Below are positions 1 through 7,854 of a stretch of 64,000 nucleotides of DNA, one piece after another (position 1 is the first letter of the stretch; every line of letters starts with the position of its first letter). A program made the translations under genes and the position numbers. The stretch comes from JBEKHT01 sp049511715 (GTDB lineage Bacteria > Chloroflexota > Anaerolineae > Anaerolineales > RBG-16-64-43), in contig JBEKXU010000007.1 in NCBI GenBank assembly GCA_049511715.1, positions 62,001 through 126,000 of the forward strand. Direction: 5' to 3'. A model generated the notes under the pieces. That model made no database searches. It saw nothing but the letters and a program-made list of their open reading frames with translations, and was not told where the DNA came from.

Positions 1-1
1 G

Positions 2-2179
2 CACATGCCCGACGGCTCGACGACCGTTCTGGCCCAAGGGCGCAGACGCCTCGCGGTCACAGAGTTCATTCAGACCCGGCCCTATCTGCGAGTGAAGGCT
101 CGCCCGATCTTCGAGTCCAAAGAGAAGAGCCGTGAGACCGAGGCCCTGATGCGGGCCGTGCTGGCCTTGTTTGAGAAAGTGGTGCAGCTCAACCGTAGCC
201 TCCCGGAAGAGGCCTACGTCTTCGCGATGAATGTCGAGGAGCCGGGCTGGCTTGCGGATCTGATTGCCTCGGCGTTGGGAATTCCAGTCGCCGAGCGTCA
301 GCAGGTGCTGGAAATCATCGATCCGGGCCAGAGGCTGCAACGGATGAGCATTCTTCTGGGGCGCGAACTGGACGTGCTCGAACTGGAGAGCCGCATCCAT
401 AGCCGCGTCCAGAGCGAGGTCGATCGAACCCAACGCGAATACTATCTGCGCGAGCAGATCAAGGCGATCCAGAACGAGCTGGGGGAGGCGGACAGTTGGA
501 CCAAGGAACTGGCGGTGGTCCGCAAGGCCATTGAGGATTCCGGCATGCCGGCGGAAGTTCATGAAAAGGCCCTGAAGGAACTGGAGCGCCTCGCGCAAAT
601 GCCCTCCCTGGCCCCGGAGGTGGCCATCGTTCGCACGTACTTGGACTGGCTCGTGGAACTGCCCTGGAGCAAGGGCACGCAAGACAATCTGGATGTGAAG
701 AACGCCGCCCGTGTGTTGGATGAGCGTCATTATGGCCTGCCGCGGGCGAAAGAGCGCATCTTGGAATACATCGCCGTGCGCAGCCTTGCGCCCGAGAAAC
801 AGAAACAGCCGATCCTCTGTTTTGTTGGTCCGCCAGGGACTGGCAAGACTTCTCTTGGGAAATCGATCGCTGAGGCTCTGGGCCGCAAGTTCGTGCGGGT
901 TTCGTTAGGGGGTGTCCGGGACGAAGCGGAGATCCGCGGCCACCGCCGGACGTATATTGGCGCCCTGCCGGGTCGCATCCTGCAGACGATGAGGCGGGCA
1001 GCAACGGTAAACCCTCTTTTCATGTTGGACGAGATTGACAAGCTGGGCGCGGACTTTCGCGGTGACCCCGCAGCGGCTTTGCTGGAGGTGCTGGATCCGG
1101 AGCAGAACTTCTCCTTTGAGGATCACTACCTGGATGTGCCCTACGATTTGTCCAAGGTCATGTTCATCACTACGGCGAATATTCTGGCTCCTGTGCCACC
1201 GGCCCTTCAGGATCGGATGGAGGTCATCGAGTTCCCAGGGTACATCGAAGAGGAGAAACTCGCGATTGCTCGCATGTTCTTGATCCCACGGCAGCGCAGC
1301 GAAAACGGGCTGGAGAGGGAGAAACTTACGCTGCCCGACGCGACGATCCGGCGCATCATCCGCGAGTACACCTGGGAAGCCGGGGTGCGCAATCTGGAGC
1401 GTGAGATAGGTCGCGTCCTGCGGAAAGTCGCGCGAAAGAAGGCGGAGGGGCAGGAGATCCCGCACAGAATAGGCTTGGCCAGCGTCCCGCGATTTCTGGG
1501 CCCGCCGCAGTTCTTCCTGCTTGAGGCGGAAAAGAAGGACGAGGTGGGGGTTGCAACGGCTCTGGCCTGGACAGAAGCGGGCGGGGACACGATGCCGGTC
1601 GAGATCGCCCTCCTGGAGGGCAAGGGGAACCTTCAGATTACCGGCCAGGTAGGGGAAGTCATGCAGGAATCGGCCCAGGCGGCCATATCCTTCCTGAAGA
1701 CGCGCGCCCGGCAGTGGGCGATTGATCCTCAGCGGTTCGAGAAAACGGATGTGCACATCCACGTTCCCGAAGGGTCCATTCCCAAAGACGGACCCAGCGC
1801 AGGAATAACGATCGCCACGGCCCTCATCTCGGCCTTTACTGGGCGTCGGGTCCATAGAGAAGTGGGCATGACGGGCGAGATCACATTGCGCGGCAGGGTC
1901 CTCCCCGTTGGGGGGGTGCGTGAAAAGGTGCTGGCCGCGCATCGGATCGGCCTCAAAACGGTCATTTTGCCAGCCCGGAACGAAAAGGACTTGACCGAGG
2001 TGCCGCAAAAAGTGCGAGACGAACTGACGATCAAGCTCGTCTCGCAAATGGACGAGGTGCTGGCCGTCGCCATACACCCGCCGGACGACGGCCATTTGAA
2101 GGGCCGCGCCTCTCGCGCTGCGCGACGAGCCACAGGCACCCGGCGGGCCCCGCGAAGATCTGCCCCGACGACTCACTAG
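2..2179 (+). CDS. lon: ATP-dependent Lon protease, 5'-truncated by the window edge
   Basis: Cytosolic AAA+ serine protease that degrades misfolded and regulatory proteins. The reading frame is open from base 2, so the first part of the N-terminal substrate-binding domain lies outside the window. About 725 residues are visible. Counting from the first ATG at base 5, the Walker A motif GPPGTGKT starts near residue 275, with Walker B (FMLDEIDK) following. The C-terminal protease domain carries the catalytic serine in PKDGPSAG (S598) and the lysine 43 residues later (K641), the spacing known for the Lon Ser-Lys dyad. The protein ends in an unusual Arg/Ala-rich tail of about 25 residues. It stops at TAG 2177-2179. 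The family call is secure; only the true start is unseen. Confidence 0.96.
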   Translation, partial: HMPDGSTTVLAQGRRRLAVTEFIQTRPYLRVKARPIFESKEKSRETEALMRAVLALFEKVVQLNRSLPEEAYVFAMNVEEPGWLADLIASALGIPVAERQQVLEIIDPGQRLQRMSILLGRELDVLELESRIHSRVQSEVDRTQREYYLREQIKAIQNELGEADSWTKELAVVRKAIEDSGMPAEVHEKALKELERLAQMPSLAPEVAIVRTYLDWLVELPWSKGTQDNLDVKNAARVLDERHYGLPRAKERILEYIAVRSLAPEKQKQPILCFVGPPGTGKTSLGKSIAEALGRKFVRVSLGGVRDEAEIRGHRRTYIGALPGRILQTMRRAATVNPLFMLDEIDKLGADFRGDPAAALLEVLDPEQNFSFEDHYLDVPYDLSKVMFITTANILAPVPPALQDRMEVIEFPGYIEEEKLAIARMFLIPRQRSENGLEREKLTLPDATIRRIIREYTWEAGVRNLEREIGRVLRKVARKKAEGQEIPHRIGLASVPRFLGPPQFFLLEAEKKDEVGVATALAWTEAGGDTMPVEIALLEGKGNLQITGQVGEVMQESAQAAISFLKTRARQWAIDPQRFEKTDVHIHVPEGSIPKDGPSAGITIATALISAFTGRRVHREVGMTGEITLRGRVLPVGGVREKVLAAHRIGLKTVILPARNEKDLTEVPQKVRDELTIKLVSQMDEVLAVAIHPPDDGHLKGRASRAARRATGTRRAPRRSAPTTH

Positions 2180-2318
2180 ACCAGCCGTATGGCTTGCCTT
2201 CCTGCTCCAGGGTCCGAATTGGCTCCGGACCTGAGCCCTGTTGCCCGCGGGGCATCAAGAGGCGCTGGAAGAACTCGCCGAGCCGTGGGGGGGAACAGAT
2301 ACTCAAGGACGGCCGAAA

Positions 2319-3131
2319 ATGCCCAAGCGCCTGCAGGGGAAAGTGGCCCTGATCACTGGAGCCTCCTCGGGAATCGGCCATGCGACCGCGATTGCCTTCG
2401 CCGAGGCCGGCGCGCACGTGATCCTCACCGCCCGGCGCCAGGACCGGCTTCGGGACCTTGCCTCGTGGATCCAGAGGCAGCCGGCGGCACCGGAAGCGTT
2501 GGCAATTGCAGGGGATCTGCTGCGGCCAGAGGATATTTGCGGCATCGCGGCATCGGCCCTGGCCTGGAAAGGCCACGTGGATTTCCTGGTCAACAATGCC
2601 GGATTCGGCCGCTTGCGCTGGCTCGACGAGCTCGAGGCGGTCCACGACATCGAGGAGCAGATCTGGCTCGGCCTGACCAGTTGCGTTTTGCTCACGCGCC
2701 AAATACTGCCGTCCATGATGGCTCAGCGATCCGGCTGCATCATCAACGTCTCCTCGCTGGCCGGACTGCTCGGGATCCCGACTGACAGCGTTTATTCGGC
2801 GGCCAAATTCGGCCTGCGCGGATTCGGGGAAGCCTTGGGCAGGGAGGTGAAGGGGCTGGGCATCCATGTGTGCACTTTTTGCCCGGGTCCGGTTGCCACA
2901 GAGTTCGGATCCCATGCCGGTCGCAGAGCGGAAACGGCGGTTTGGGGGGCCTCCTTGTGGCGCCTGTCGGCTGAGCCGGTAGCGCAGCGGATTGTGGGCT
3001 TGGCAACCCATCCACGCCGCCTCGTTGTCTGGCCCCGGACAGCTCTCCCCATTGTCTGGCTGAACACATTGTTTCCCGGACTGATGGATTTGCTCGTGGA
3101 TCACTTCTATGTGCGGCGCATCCGCCGGTGA
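2319..3131 (+). CDS. Short-chain dehydrogenase/reductase (SDR)
   Basis: NAD(P)-dependent oxidoreductase of the classical SDR family, about 270 residues. The start chosen is ATG 2319, because the Rossmann strand and glycine motif (VALITGASSGIGHATA) begin within ten residues of it. The open frame runs upstream to 2241 without family-like sequence. NNAG is present in VNNAGFGRL, and the catalytic Ser/Tyr/Lys are visible as INVSSLAG and YSAAKFGLRG. The C-terminal end is hydrophobic (LPIVWLNTLFPGLMDLL), as in SDRs that sit at membranes or act on lipids. The substrate cannot be told from sequence. It follows lon by about 140 bases on the same strand, but nothing links the two functionally. Confidence 0.9.
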   Translation: MPKRLQGKVALITGASSGIGHATAIAFAEAGAHVILTARRQDRLRDLASWIQRQPAAPEALAIAGDLLRPEDICGIAASALAWKGHVDFLVNNAGFGRLRWLDELEAVHDIEEQIWLGLTSCVLLTRQILPSMMAQRSGCIINVSSLAGLLGIPTDSVYSAAKFGLRGFGEALGREVKGLGIHVCTFCPGPVATEFGSHAGRRAETAVWGASLWRLSAEPVAQRIVGLATHPRRLVVWPRTALPIVWLNTLFPGLMDLLVDHFYVRRIRR

Positions 3132-3220
3132 TCCCTCGGGGCAGGCCAGAAGAGCCTGCCATCAGACCGGAGAGGAGGGGGCCCCTTGTGCGCACTCGCC
3201 AGCGAGAATCGGCCTCAGCG

Positions 3221-3250
3221 TTGTGAGAGCCGGCAGGGCCCTGCTATAAT
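3221..3250 (+). promoter_or_regulatory. Promoter of tRNA-Thr
   Basis: TTGTGA at 3221-3226, an 18-base spacer, and a perfect TATAAT at 3245-3250. The tRNA begins 10 bases downstream, which leaves room for a start site a few bases before the mature 5' end. Confidence 0.75.
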
Positions 3251-3259
3251 GAGCTTGGC

Positions 3260-3332
3260 GCCACGGTAGCTCAATCGGTAGAGCAATCGCTTCGTAAGCG
3301 ATAGGTTGCGGGTTCGATTCCCACCCGTGGCT
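3260..3332 (+). tRNA. tRNA-Thr (CGT anticodon)
   Basis: A 73-nt cloverleaf. The acceptor stem GCCACGG pairs with CCGTGGC, the D-stem GCTC with GAGC, and the anticodon stem ATCGC with GCGAT around the loop TTCGTAA, giving anticodon CGT (threonine ACG codons). The T-loop is TTCGATT. The T-stem GCGGG/CCCAC has one C-A mismatch at its second pair, where a T-A pair is usual. The discriminator base is T and CCA is not encoded (TCCT follows), so the 3' end must be added after transcription. Confidence 0.93.
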
Positions 3333-3588
3333 CCTGGGCCTGGAAATCCCAAACAACGTTTGCAAGGAGGACACCCAAAACCCTCCCGAGCCCGGGAGGG
3401 GGAGGGTGATGCGTGCCACTACCACAGGTGCTTCGTTCGCCCTTCCATCCGACCACCTGGAAGGAGGCCTTCTTGGTGCCGCCCACCCAGCGCAGTCTCT
3501 TCCGCCCAGGTCGTTCCCCAGGGAATCTGGCAGCACGTCCGATTTCCCACTCAGCCTCCTAAGCCTCATCGGGTCCTGCGAGGTCGCC
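3333..3588. other. Intergenic stretch between tRNA-Thr and the tetR promoter
   Basis: No convincing gene. It contains a GC-rich inverted repeat (CCTCCCG...CGGGAGG, about 3383-3401) downstream of the tRNA that could help end its transcript, but no T-run follows it. Confidence 0.4.
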
Positions 3589-3645
3589 TTGACGGGGCTG
3601 GAGTTGGCGGTAAGATACCTTGTGACCGTAATTCCAATATGGTCA
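3589..3645 (+). promoter_or_regulatory. Promoter with candidate TetR-type operator
   Basis: TTGACG at 3589-3594 and TAAGAT at 3611-3616, separated by 16 bases, form a plausible promoter. Just downstream, TGACC (3623-3627) and GGTCA (3641-3645) are inverted arms enclosing an AT-rich centre. This is the size and place expected for an autoregulatory site of the TetR gene that starts at 3665. Binding is inferred. Confidence 0.45.
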
Positions 3646-3664
3646 TTGGGAAACAGGATCGCCC

Positions 3665-4267
3665 ATGCCGAAAGCGTTCAGCGAACGGGAGAAGGAGTTG
3701 ATCCGCAAGCGGCTCATCGCGGCGGGCTACAAGCTTTTTTCCGCCTACGGATTCAACAAGACCAACGTTGAGGAACTGGCCGGTGCGGCCAAGATCTCTA
3801 AAGGGGCCTTCTACCTTTTTTATGAGTCCAAAGAAGTCTTTTTCATGGATGTCGCCGAATTGGCGGAAGGACGATTCCGCGAAGAACTGCTCGCCACGAT
3901 CGATTTGCCCGGACCTTCGCCCCGAGCCCGCTTGTTGGCCGTTTTCCAGAAGGCGTTTGCGCTCCTGAAAACGATCCCCGTTCTGCAGTTTTTCACGAGC
4001 CGTGATTATGACGTACTCTTTCGCCGGATGCCTGCAGAAAAGCTGCAAGAGCATTTGGCGAGCGATCAAGTGTTCTTCGAAGAGCTGATCACCCGTTGCC
4101 GGAGCGCGGGGATACCCATCCAGGTGCCGCCCGAGCAGATCATCCGCTTGTTGTATCCGCTCGTGGTAACCACCTGGCATGAGGAGGATTCTGCCTCCAA
4201 CAGCTACGGTGGCAGCGTCGATCTGCTTCTGGAGTTAATCGCGGCTTACTGCTTGGGTGAGGTCTAG
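3665..4267 (+). CDS. TetR/AcrR-family transcriptional regulator
   Basis: A 200-residue protein of normal TetR length. The N-terminal helix-turn-helix spans about residues 10-55 (AAGYKLFSAYGFNKTNVEEL, then AAKISKGAFYLFYESKEVFF), the standard TetR DNA-binding signature. The C-terminal ligand/dimer domain is divergent, as usual. It lies 57 bases upstream of an ABC exporter pair on the same strand and probably represses it and itself in response to a small molecule. The palindrome at 3623-3645 is the candidate operator. The ligand is unknown. The start ATG 3665 begins directly with the HTH region. Confidence 0.9.
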   Translation: MPKAFSEREKELIRKRLIAAGYKLFSAYGFNKTNVEELAGAAKISKGAFYLFYESKEVFFMDVAELAEGRFREELLATIDLPGPSPRARLLAVFQKAFALLKTIPVLQFFTSRDYDVLFRRMPAEKLQEHLASDQVFFEELITRCRSAGIPIQVPPEQIIRLLYPLVVTTWHEEDSASNSYGGSVDLLLELIAAYCLGEV

Positions 4268-4323
4268 GCCGTGTTTCAAGGGAGGATCTTCCCCGGGCGG
4301 AATCCGGAAGAAGGGAGCCACGT

Positions 4324-5253
4324 ATGAGCTTGGCCGTGGAAACAGTGGACCTGGGAAAACACTACGGAGAGGTCCGGGCCGTCGAGCACCTTTCTCTGCG
4401 GGTCGCCGAAGGGGAGATCTACGCTTTTCTGGGACTCAATGGCGCCGGGAAAACCACCACGATCCGCATGCTGCTGGGGATGATCAAACCCACCACCGGA
4501 TATGCCAATGTGCTTCAAACCCGGGTGCGTCTGGGAAGGCGGGAGCCCTGGGAATCCGTTGGGTATCTCGTGGAGATCCCCCACAGCTATCCGGAGCTGA
4601 CCGTCCAGGAAAATCTGGAAGTGGCCCGTCGCCTGCACCCCGGCACCCCAGAAGGCGCCGTGGGTCGGATCATCGAACGCATGGGGTTGTCGGACTATGC
4701 TAGCCGGCGAACAAGCCACCTTTCGCAGGGTAATGCTCAAAGGCTGGGACTGGCCAAGGCGCTGCTTCATCGTCCCAAACTGCTCTTTCTGGACGAGCCA
4801 GCCAACGGCTTGGACCCGGCCGGCATCGTCGAAATCCGCGAGCTCCTGATGCAATTGACCCGCGAACAAGGCATGACGGTCTTCATGTCGAGCCACATCC
4901 TGGCGGAAGTTGCGCGGCTTGCCCAGCGCATTGGGATCATCCACAAGGGGCGGCTGCTTCAGGAATTGAGTATCGAGGAGGTGCAACGGAACCGCCGCAG
5001 GCGTCTTTTTCTGCGGGCACGGAATCTGGAGCGCGCCCAGCAGGCGTTGACCGCCGCAGGGCGGCCCGCGGAAATCCTCCCCGAAGGCCGTCTCGAGCTC
5101 AAGGACGCCTCTTCTGTGGAACACCCGGAAGACATCAGCTGCCTCCTGGTTCAGGCCGGGGCCCCGCCCACGGAGTTGGTGGTAGAGGAGGAGGAACTGG
5201 AGTCGTATTTTCTCAGGCTCGTCGGACTGGATCGGGGACGGCAAGATGAATAG
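4324..5253 (+). CDS. ABC transporter ATP-binding protein (ABC-2 export type)
   Basis: Cytoplasmic ATPase of an exporter, 309 residues. Walker A is GLNGAGKTTTI (about residues 38-48), the signature motif is degenerate (LSQGNAQRLG in place of LSGGQ), Walker B is LLFLDEPANGLDP, and the switch His is in SSHIL. The last 100 residues form the variable domain seen in BcrA/CcmA-type drug or lipid exporters. It overlaps the permease gene by 8 bases, so the two are co-translated, and it follows the tetR gene. Start ATG 4324 has AAGAAGGGAG upstream. Substrate unknown; efflux of an antimicrobial or lipid is typical for this arrangement. Confidence 0.93.
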   Translation: MSLAVETVDLGKHYGEVRAVEHLSLRVAEGEIYAFLGLNGAGKTTTIRMLLGMIKPTTGYANVLQTRVRLGRREPWESVGYLVEIPHSYPELTVQENLEVARRLHPGTPEGAVGRIIERMGLSDYASRRTSHLSQGNAQRLGLAKALLHRPKLLFLDEPANGLDPAGIVEIRELLMQLTREQGMTVFMSSHILAEVARLAQRIGIIHKGRLLQELSIEEVQRNRRRRLFLRARNLERAQQALTAAGRPAEILPEGRLELKDASSVEHPEDISCLLVQAGAPPTELVVEEEELESYFLRLVGLDRGRQDE

Positions 5254-6025
5254 CCTTCCGGACATGCTTTGGATAGAGTTGCGAAAAGCCGTCCGCTCTG
5301 GGATGCCCCTCTGGACCGCACTGGGATCCTTGGCTATGCCTTTGGGGGTGGCCTTCTTGATCTTCGTCTCCAAGAATCCGCAGATCTCCCAAAGCCTTGG
5401 CCTGATTAGCGCCAAGGCCAATCTGCTGGCCTATTCCGCCACGGACTGGCCAATCTACCTGCGGTTGTCTGCCGAGATCGCCGGAGTCGGAGGGTTTCTC
5501 TTGTTTATCTTGGCCATCAGCTGGGTGTTCGGCCGTGAGTTTGCCGATGGCACGGTGAAGGATCTGCTGTCGGTGCCGGTTCCGCGCTCAAGCATCCTCC
5601 TGGCGAAGTTTGTTGTGGTGGCCCTCTGGTCTGCGCTGCTGACCGTGGTCATGTTCATGATCAGCCTTTTCATGGGTGAAATCATCAGACTCCCAGGAGG
5701 CTCCGTCCATGCCCTCTTGCAGGGCGGAGTTCTGGTAGGGGTAACCGCCGGTCTGGCCTTGGCCGTGACTCTTCCCTTTGCGCTTATCGCCAGCGTGGGA
5801 CGGGGATACTTGTTGCCCATTGGTTTGGCGATCTTGACGCTGATAATGACCAACGTCGTGACGATCGCGGGGTGGGGCGAGTACTTTCCCTGGGCGGTGC
5901 CTGGACTCTATGCGCAGGGGAAAACCTCCCTGACGCCGGTCAGCTGCGGCATCGTACTCCTGACCGGCCTGGCGGGCCTGATGGCGACCTATCTTTGGTG
6001 GAAGTTTTCCGATCAGGCCACCTAG
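5246..6025 (+). CDS. ABC-2 type transporter permease
   Basis: Integral membrane partner of the preceding ATPase, 259 residues with about six hydrophobic segments. The first is near residues 22-45 (LWTALGSLAMPLGVAFLIFV), then about 72-95, 110-135, 148-170, 175-200 and 225-250. Its layout matches BcrB/NatB-like ABC-2 permeases. EFADGTVKDLLSVPVPR between TM2 and TM3 is the coupling-helix region common to this family. The start ATG lies inside the end of the ATPase gene, which supports one operon with the TetR gene. No export substrate can be named. Confidence 0.88.
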   Translation: MNSLPDMLWIELRKAVRSGMPLWTALGSLAMPLGVAFLIFVSKNPQISQSLGLISAKANLLAYSATDWPIYLRLSAEIAGVGGFLLFILAISWVFGREFADGTVKDLLSVPVPRSSILLAKFVVVALWSALLTVVMFMISLFMGEIIRLPGGSVHALLQGGVLVGVTAGLALAVTLPFALIASVGRGYLLPIGLAILTLIMTNVVTIAGWGEYFPWAVPGLYAQGKTSLTPVSCGIVLLTGLAGLMATYLWWKFSDQAT

Positions 6026-6375
6026 AGACCGGGCTCGCTGGCCACCGGCCCGAGCGTGGGCGAGTAGGCGCTGCTCCTGCCCGGAGGCCTCGGTGCTGCG
6101 CTTCTGGCATTCGCCCTCACTCAGGTCGAAGGTCAAGGCGCATGCCGCGGCTGAGGCGGGCAGGATGGCGTAGGGCGATTAGGTTGCCGAGGACCTGACC
6201 GCGAGCGTCTGGGAGCCGTGCGCCTGGGTTACAACTCTGGGCAGCGGGAGCGAAGGAAGGCAAGGCGCGGGCCAGGATCCTCTTTATCCGCTGAAGGGCC
6301 AGACGGGGAAGGGGGTGAGGGCGAGATTCTGCCCTCCCAGGGCGCGCAGCCAAAGCGGCCGCCCTGTGGGGTGGG
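6026..6375. other. 350-base gap without a supported gene
   Basis: The open frames here show no family-like sequence, ribosome binding site or motif. It is GC-rich and may be decayed coding DNA, but I cannot assign it. Confidence 0.5.
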
Positions 6376-6381
6376 TATAAT
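6376..6381 (+). promoter_or_regulatory. -10 element of a probable leaderless udk transcript
   Basis: Perfect TATAAT ending 6 bases before the udk ATG (6388). A transcript starting at the normal distance from a -10 box would begin at or next to the A of the start codon. No ribosome binding site precedes the ATG, so leaderless translation is likely. No clear -35 box. Confidence 0.7.
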
Positions 6382-6387
6382 GGCCGC

Positions 6388-7026
6388 ATGAGCGAGTTCA
6401 AGTGCATCACGATCGGCATTGCCGGCGGCTCGGGCTCGGGCAAGACCACCGTGGCTCAGGCGATCCTGGGAGACACCGATCCGGGGGCCGTAGCCTACCT
6501 GCCGCACGACGGTTACTACAAGAATCTGAAAGACCTGACTGGGTCCCGTCGCGAGCTGGTCAATTTTGATCATCCCGACTCGCTCGACACGGCTCTCTTA
6601 ATTGAACATCTCAAGGAACTCAAATGCGGACGGGCGATCGAAATGCCCGTCTACGATTTCACTACCCACTCGCGAACCCAGGAAACGCGAGTGGTCGATC
6701 CCCATCCGATTCTGCTGGTCGAAGGGATCTTGATCTTTGCCGATCGGTCGTTGCGGGATCTCTTCGATATCAAGATCTTCGTGGACACGGACCCGGATAT
6801 CCGCTTCATCCGGCGCCTGGAGCGTGACATCAGCGAACGCGGGCGCACACTCGAAGCCGTCATCCGCCAGTATCTGACCACGGTTCGGCCGATGCATCTC
6901 GAATTTGTCGAACCGTCCAAGCGTTATGCCGACGTAGTGATCCCGGAAGGCGGGTTCAACCGGGTTGCCCTCGACATGGTGATCGCACGCATCCAGGATA
7001 TGCTCAGCCACATTCCAGCGCCGTAG
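6388..7026 (+). CDS. udk: Uridine kinase
   Basis: Phosphorylates uridine and cytidine to UMP/CMP in pyrimidine salvage; a cytosolic P-loop kinase. 212 residues, the normal size. The P-loop GIAGGSGSGKTTVAQAI lies at residues 10-26, followed by the substrate region YLPHDGYYKNL and FDHPDSLDT. LVEGILIFADRSLRDLFDIK carries the glutamate after strand 4, and the lid arginines are in RFIRRLERDISERGRT. All these are uridine kinase hallmarks. Its start is fixed by the N-terminal P-loop and the closely spaced -10 box. The isopentenyl phosphate kinase gene follows after 33 bases, probably on the same transcript. Confidence 0.93.
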   Translation: MSEFKCITIGIAGGSGSGKTTVAQAILGDTDPGAVAYLPHDGYYKNLKDLTGSRRELVNFDHPDSLDTALLIEHLKELKCGRAIEMPVYDFTTHSRTQETRVVDPHPILLVEGILIFADRSLRDLFDIKIFVDTDPDIRFIRRLERDISERGRTLEAVIRQYLTTVRPMHLEFVEPSKRYADVVIPEGGFNRVALDMVIARIQDMLSHIPAP

Positions 7027-7059
7027 GATCGCCTTCCTCAGCTTCCCATTCAGAGAACC

Positions 7060-7854
7060 ATGCTGGTCTTCATCAAACTCGGCGGCTCCTTGATCACAGA
7101 CAAATCGAGGCCCAAGACTCCGCGGTTGGATGTTCTGCAGCGGCTGGCGCAGGAAGTGGCCTCGGCCCGGTCCCTAGCGCCAGAACTGAAGATCCTCCTG
7201 GGTCACGGTTCGGGGTCGTTCGGACATGTTGAGGCGGAGCGGCACGGAACTGTCCGCGGCGTGAAGACTCCGGCCGACTGGTTCGGTTTTGCGGAGGTTT
7301 GGCAAGTTGCCGATTTGCTCTCGCGAATGGCGGTGGACGCCTTCAGCCGGGAGGGCATCCCGGTGGTGCGCTTTTCTCCCTCCGCAGGGGGGATGGCCGA
7401 ATCTGGGCGCGTTGCGGAGATGCTGAGCGAACCCATCCGTGCGGCATTGGATGCCGGTCTCGTGCCCGTGGTCTATGGTGATGTGATGTTCGACCGGGAG
7501 CGAGGGGGCACGATCGCTTCCACGGAGGACGTCTTTGTGTTCCTGGCGCAGCAGCTTAGACCCGACCGGATCCTGCTGGCAGGGATCGAATCCGGAGTCT
7601 ATGCCGACTTTCCCCGGAGGACGCAGATCCTCGCCCGGCTGACCCCGGCCACGTGGGAGGAACATCGCCATGGGGTGGGGGGCAGTTCTGAGGCGGACGT
7701 CACCGGTGGGATGGCTGGGAAGGTGGAGCTCATGCTTGAGTTGGTCCGGAAATTGCCGGCCTTGGAAGTTCTGATCTTCTCGGGGCAGGAACCTAGAGCC
7801 GTCACCTCAGCCCTGCTGGGGAAACCCGTGCCCGGAACATGGATCTCGCTGTGA
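7060..7854 (+). CDS. Isopentenyl phosphate kinase (IPK)
   Basis: Converts isopentenyl monophosphate to IPP, the last phosphorylation of the alternative mevalonate route. An amino-acid-kinase-fold protein of 264 residues. The N-terminal Lys/Gly strand FIKLGGSLITDK is visible, then GHGSGSFGH with the histidine that distinguishes IPK from glutamate 5-kinase and fosfomycin kinases (family knowledge). The C-terminal VTGGMAGKVELMLEL is the nucleotide-binding region. It overlaps the decarboxylase gene by 16 bases, and that enzyme would make its substrate. IPK is common in archaea and plants but restricted in bacteria, being known in Chloroflexi such as Roseiflexus. The family call is firm; the in vivo substrate is inferred from context. 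Confidence 0.9.
   Translation: MLVFIKLGGSLITDKSRPKTPRLDVLQRLAQEVASARSLAPELKILLGHGSGSFGHVEAERHGTVRGVKTPADWFGFAEVWQVADLLSRMAVDAFSREGIPVVRFSPSAGGMAESGRVAEMLSEPIRAALDAGLVPVVYGDVMFDRERGGTIASTEDVFVFLAQQLRPDRILLAGIESGVYADFPRRTQILARLTPATWEEHRHGVGGSSEADVTGGMAGKVELMLELVRKLPALEVLIFSGQEPRAVTSALLGKPVPGTWISL

Noticed and set aside
905..2176. 423-codon open frame on the minus strand inside lon
   Set aside because: Shadow of the lon coding frame in GC-rich DNA; it has no family-like sequence and lies entirely opposite clear Lon domains.
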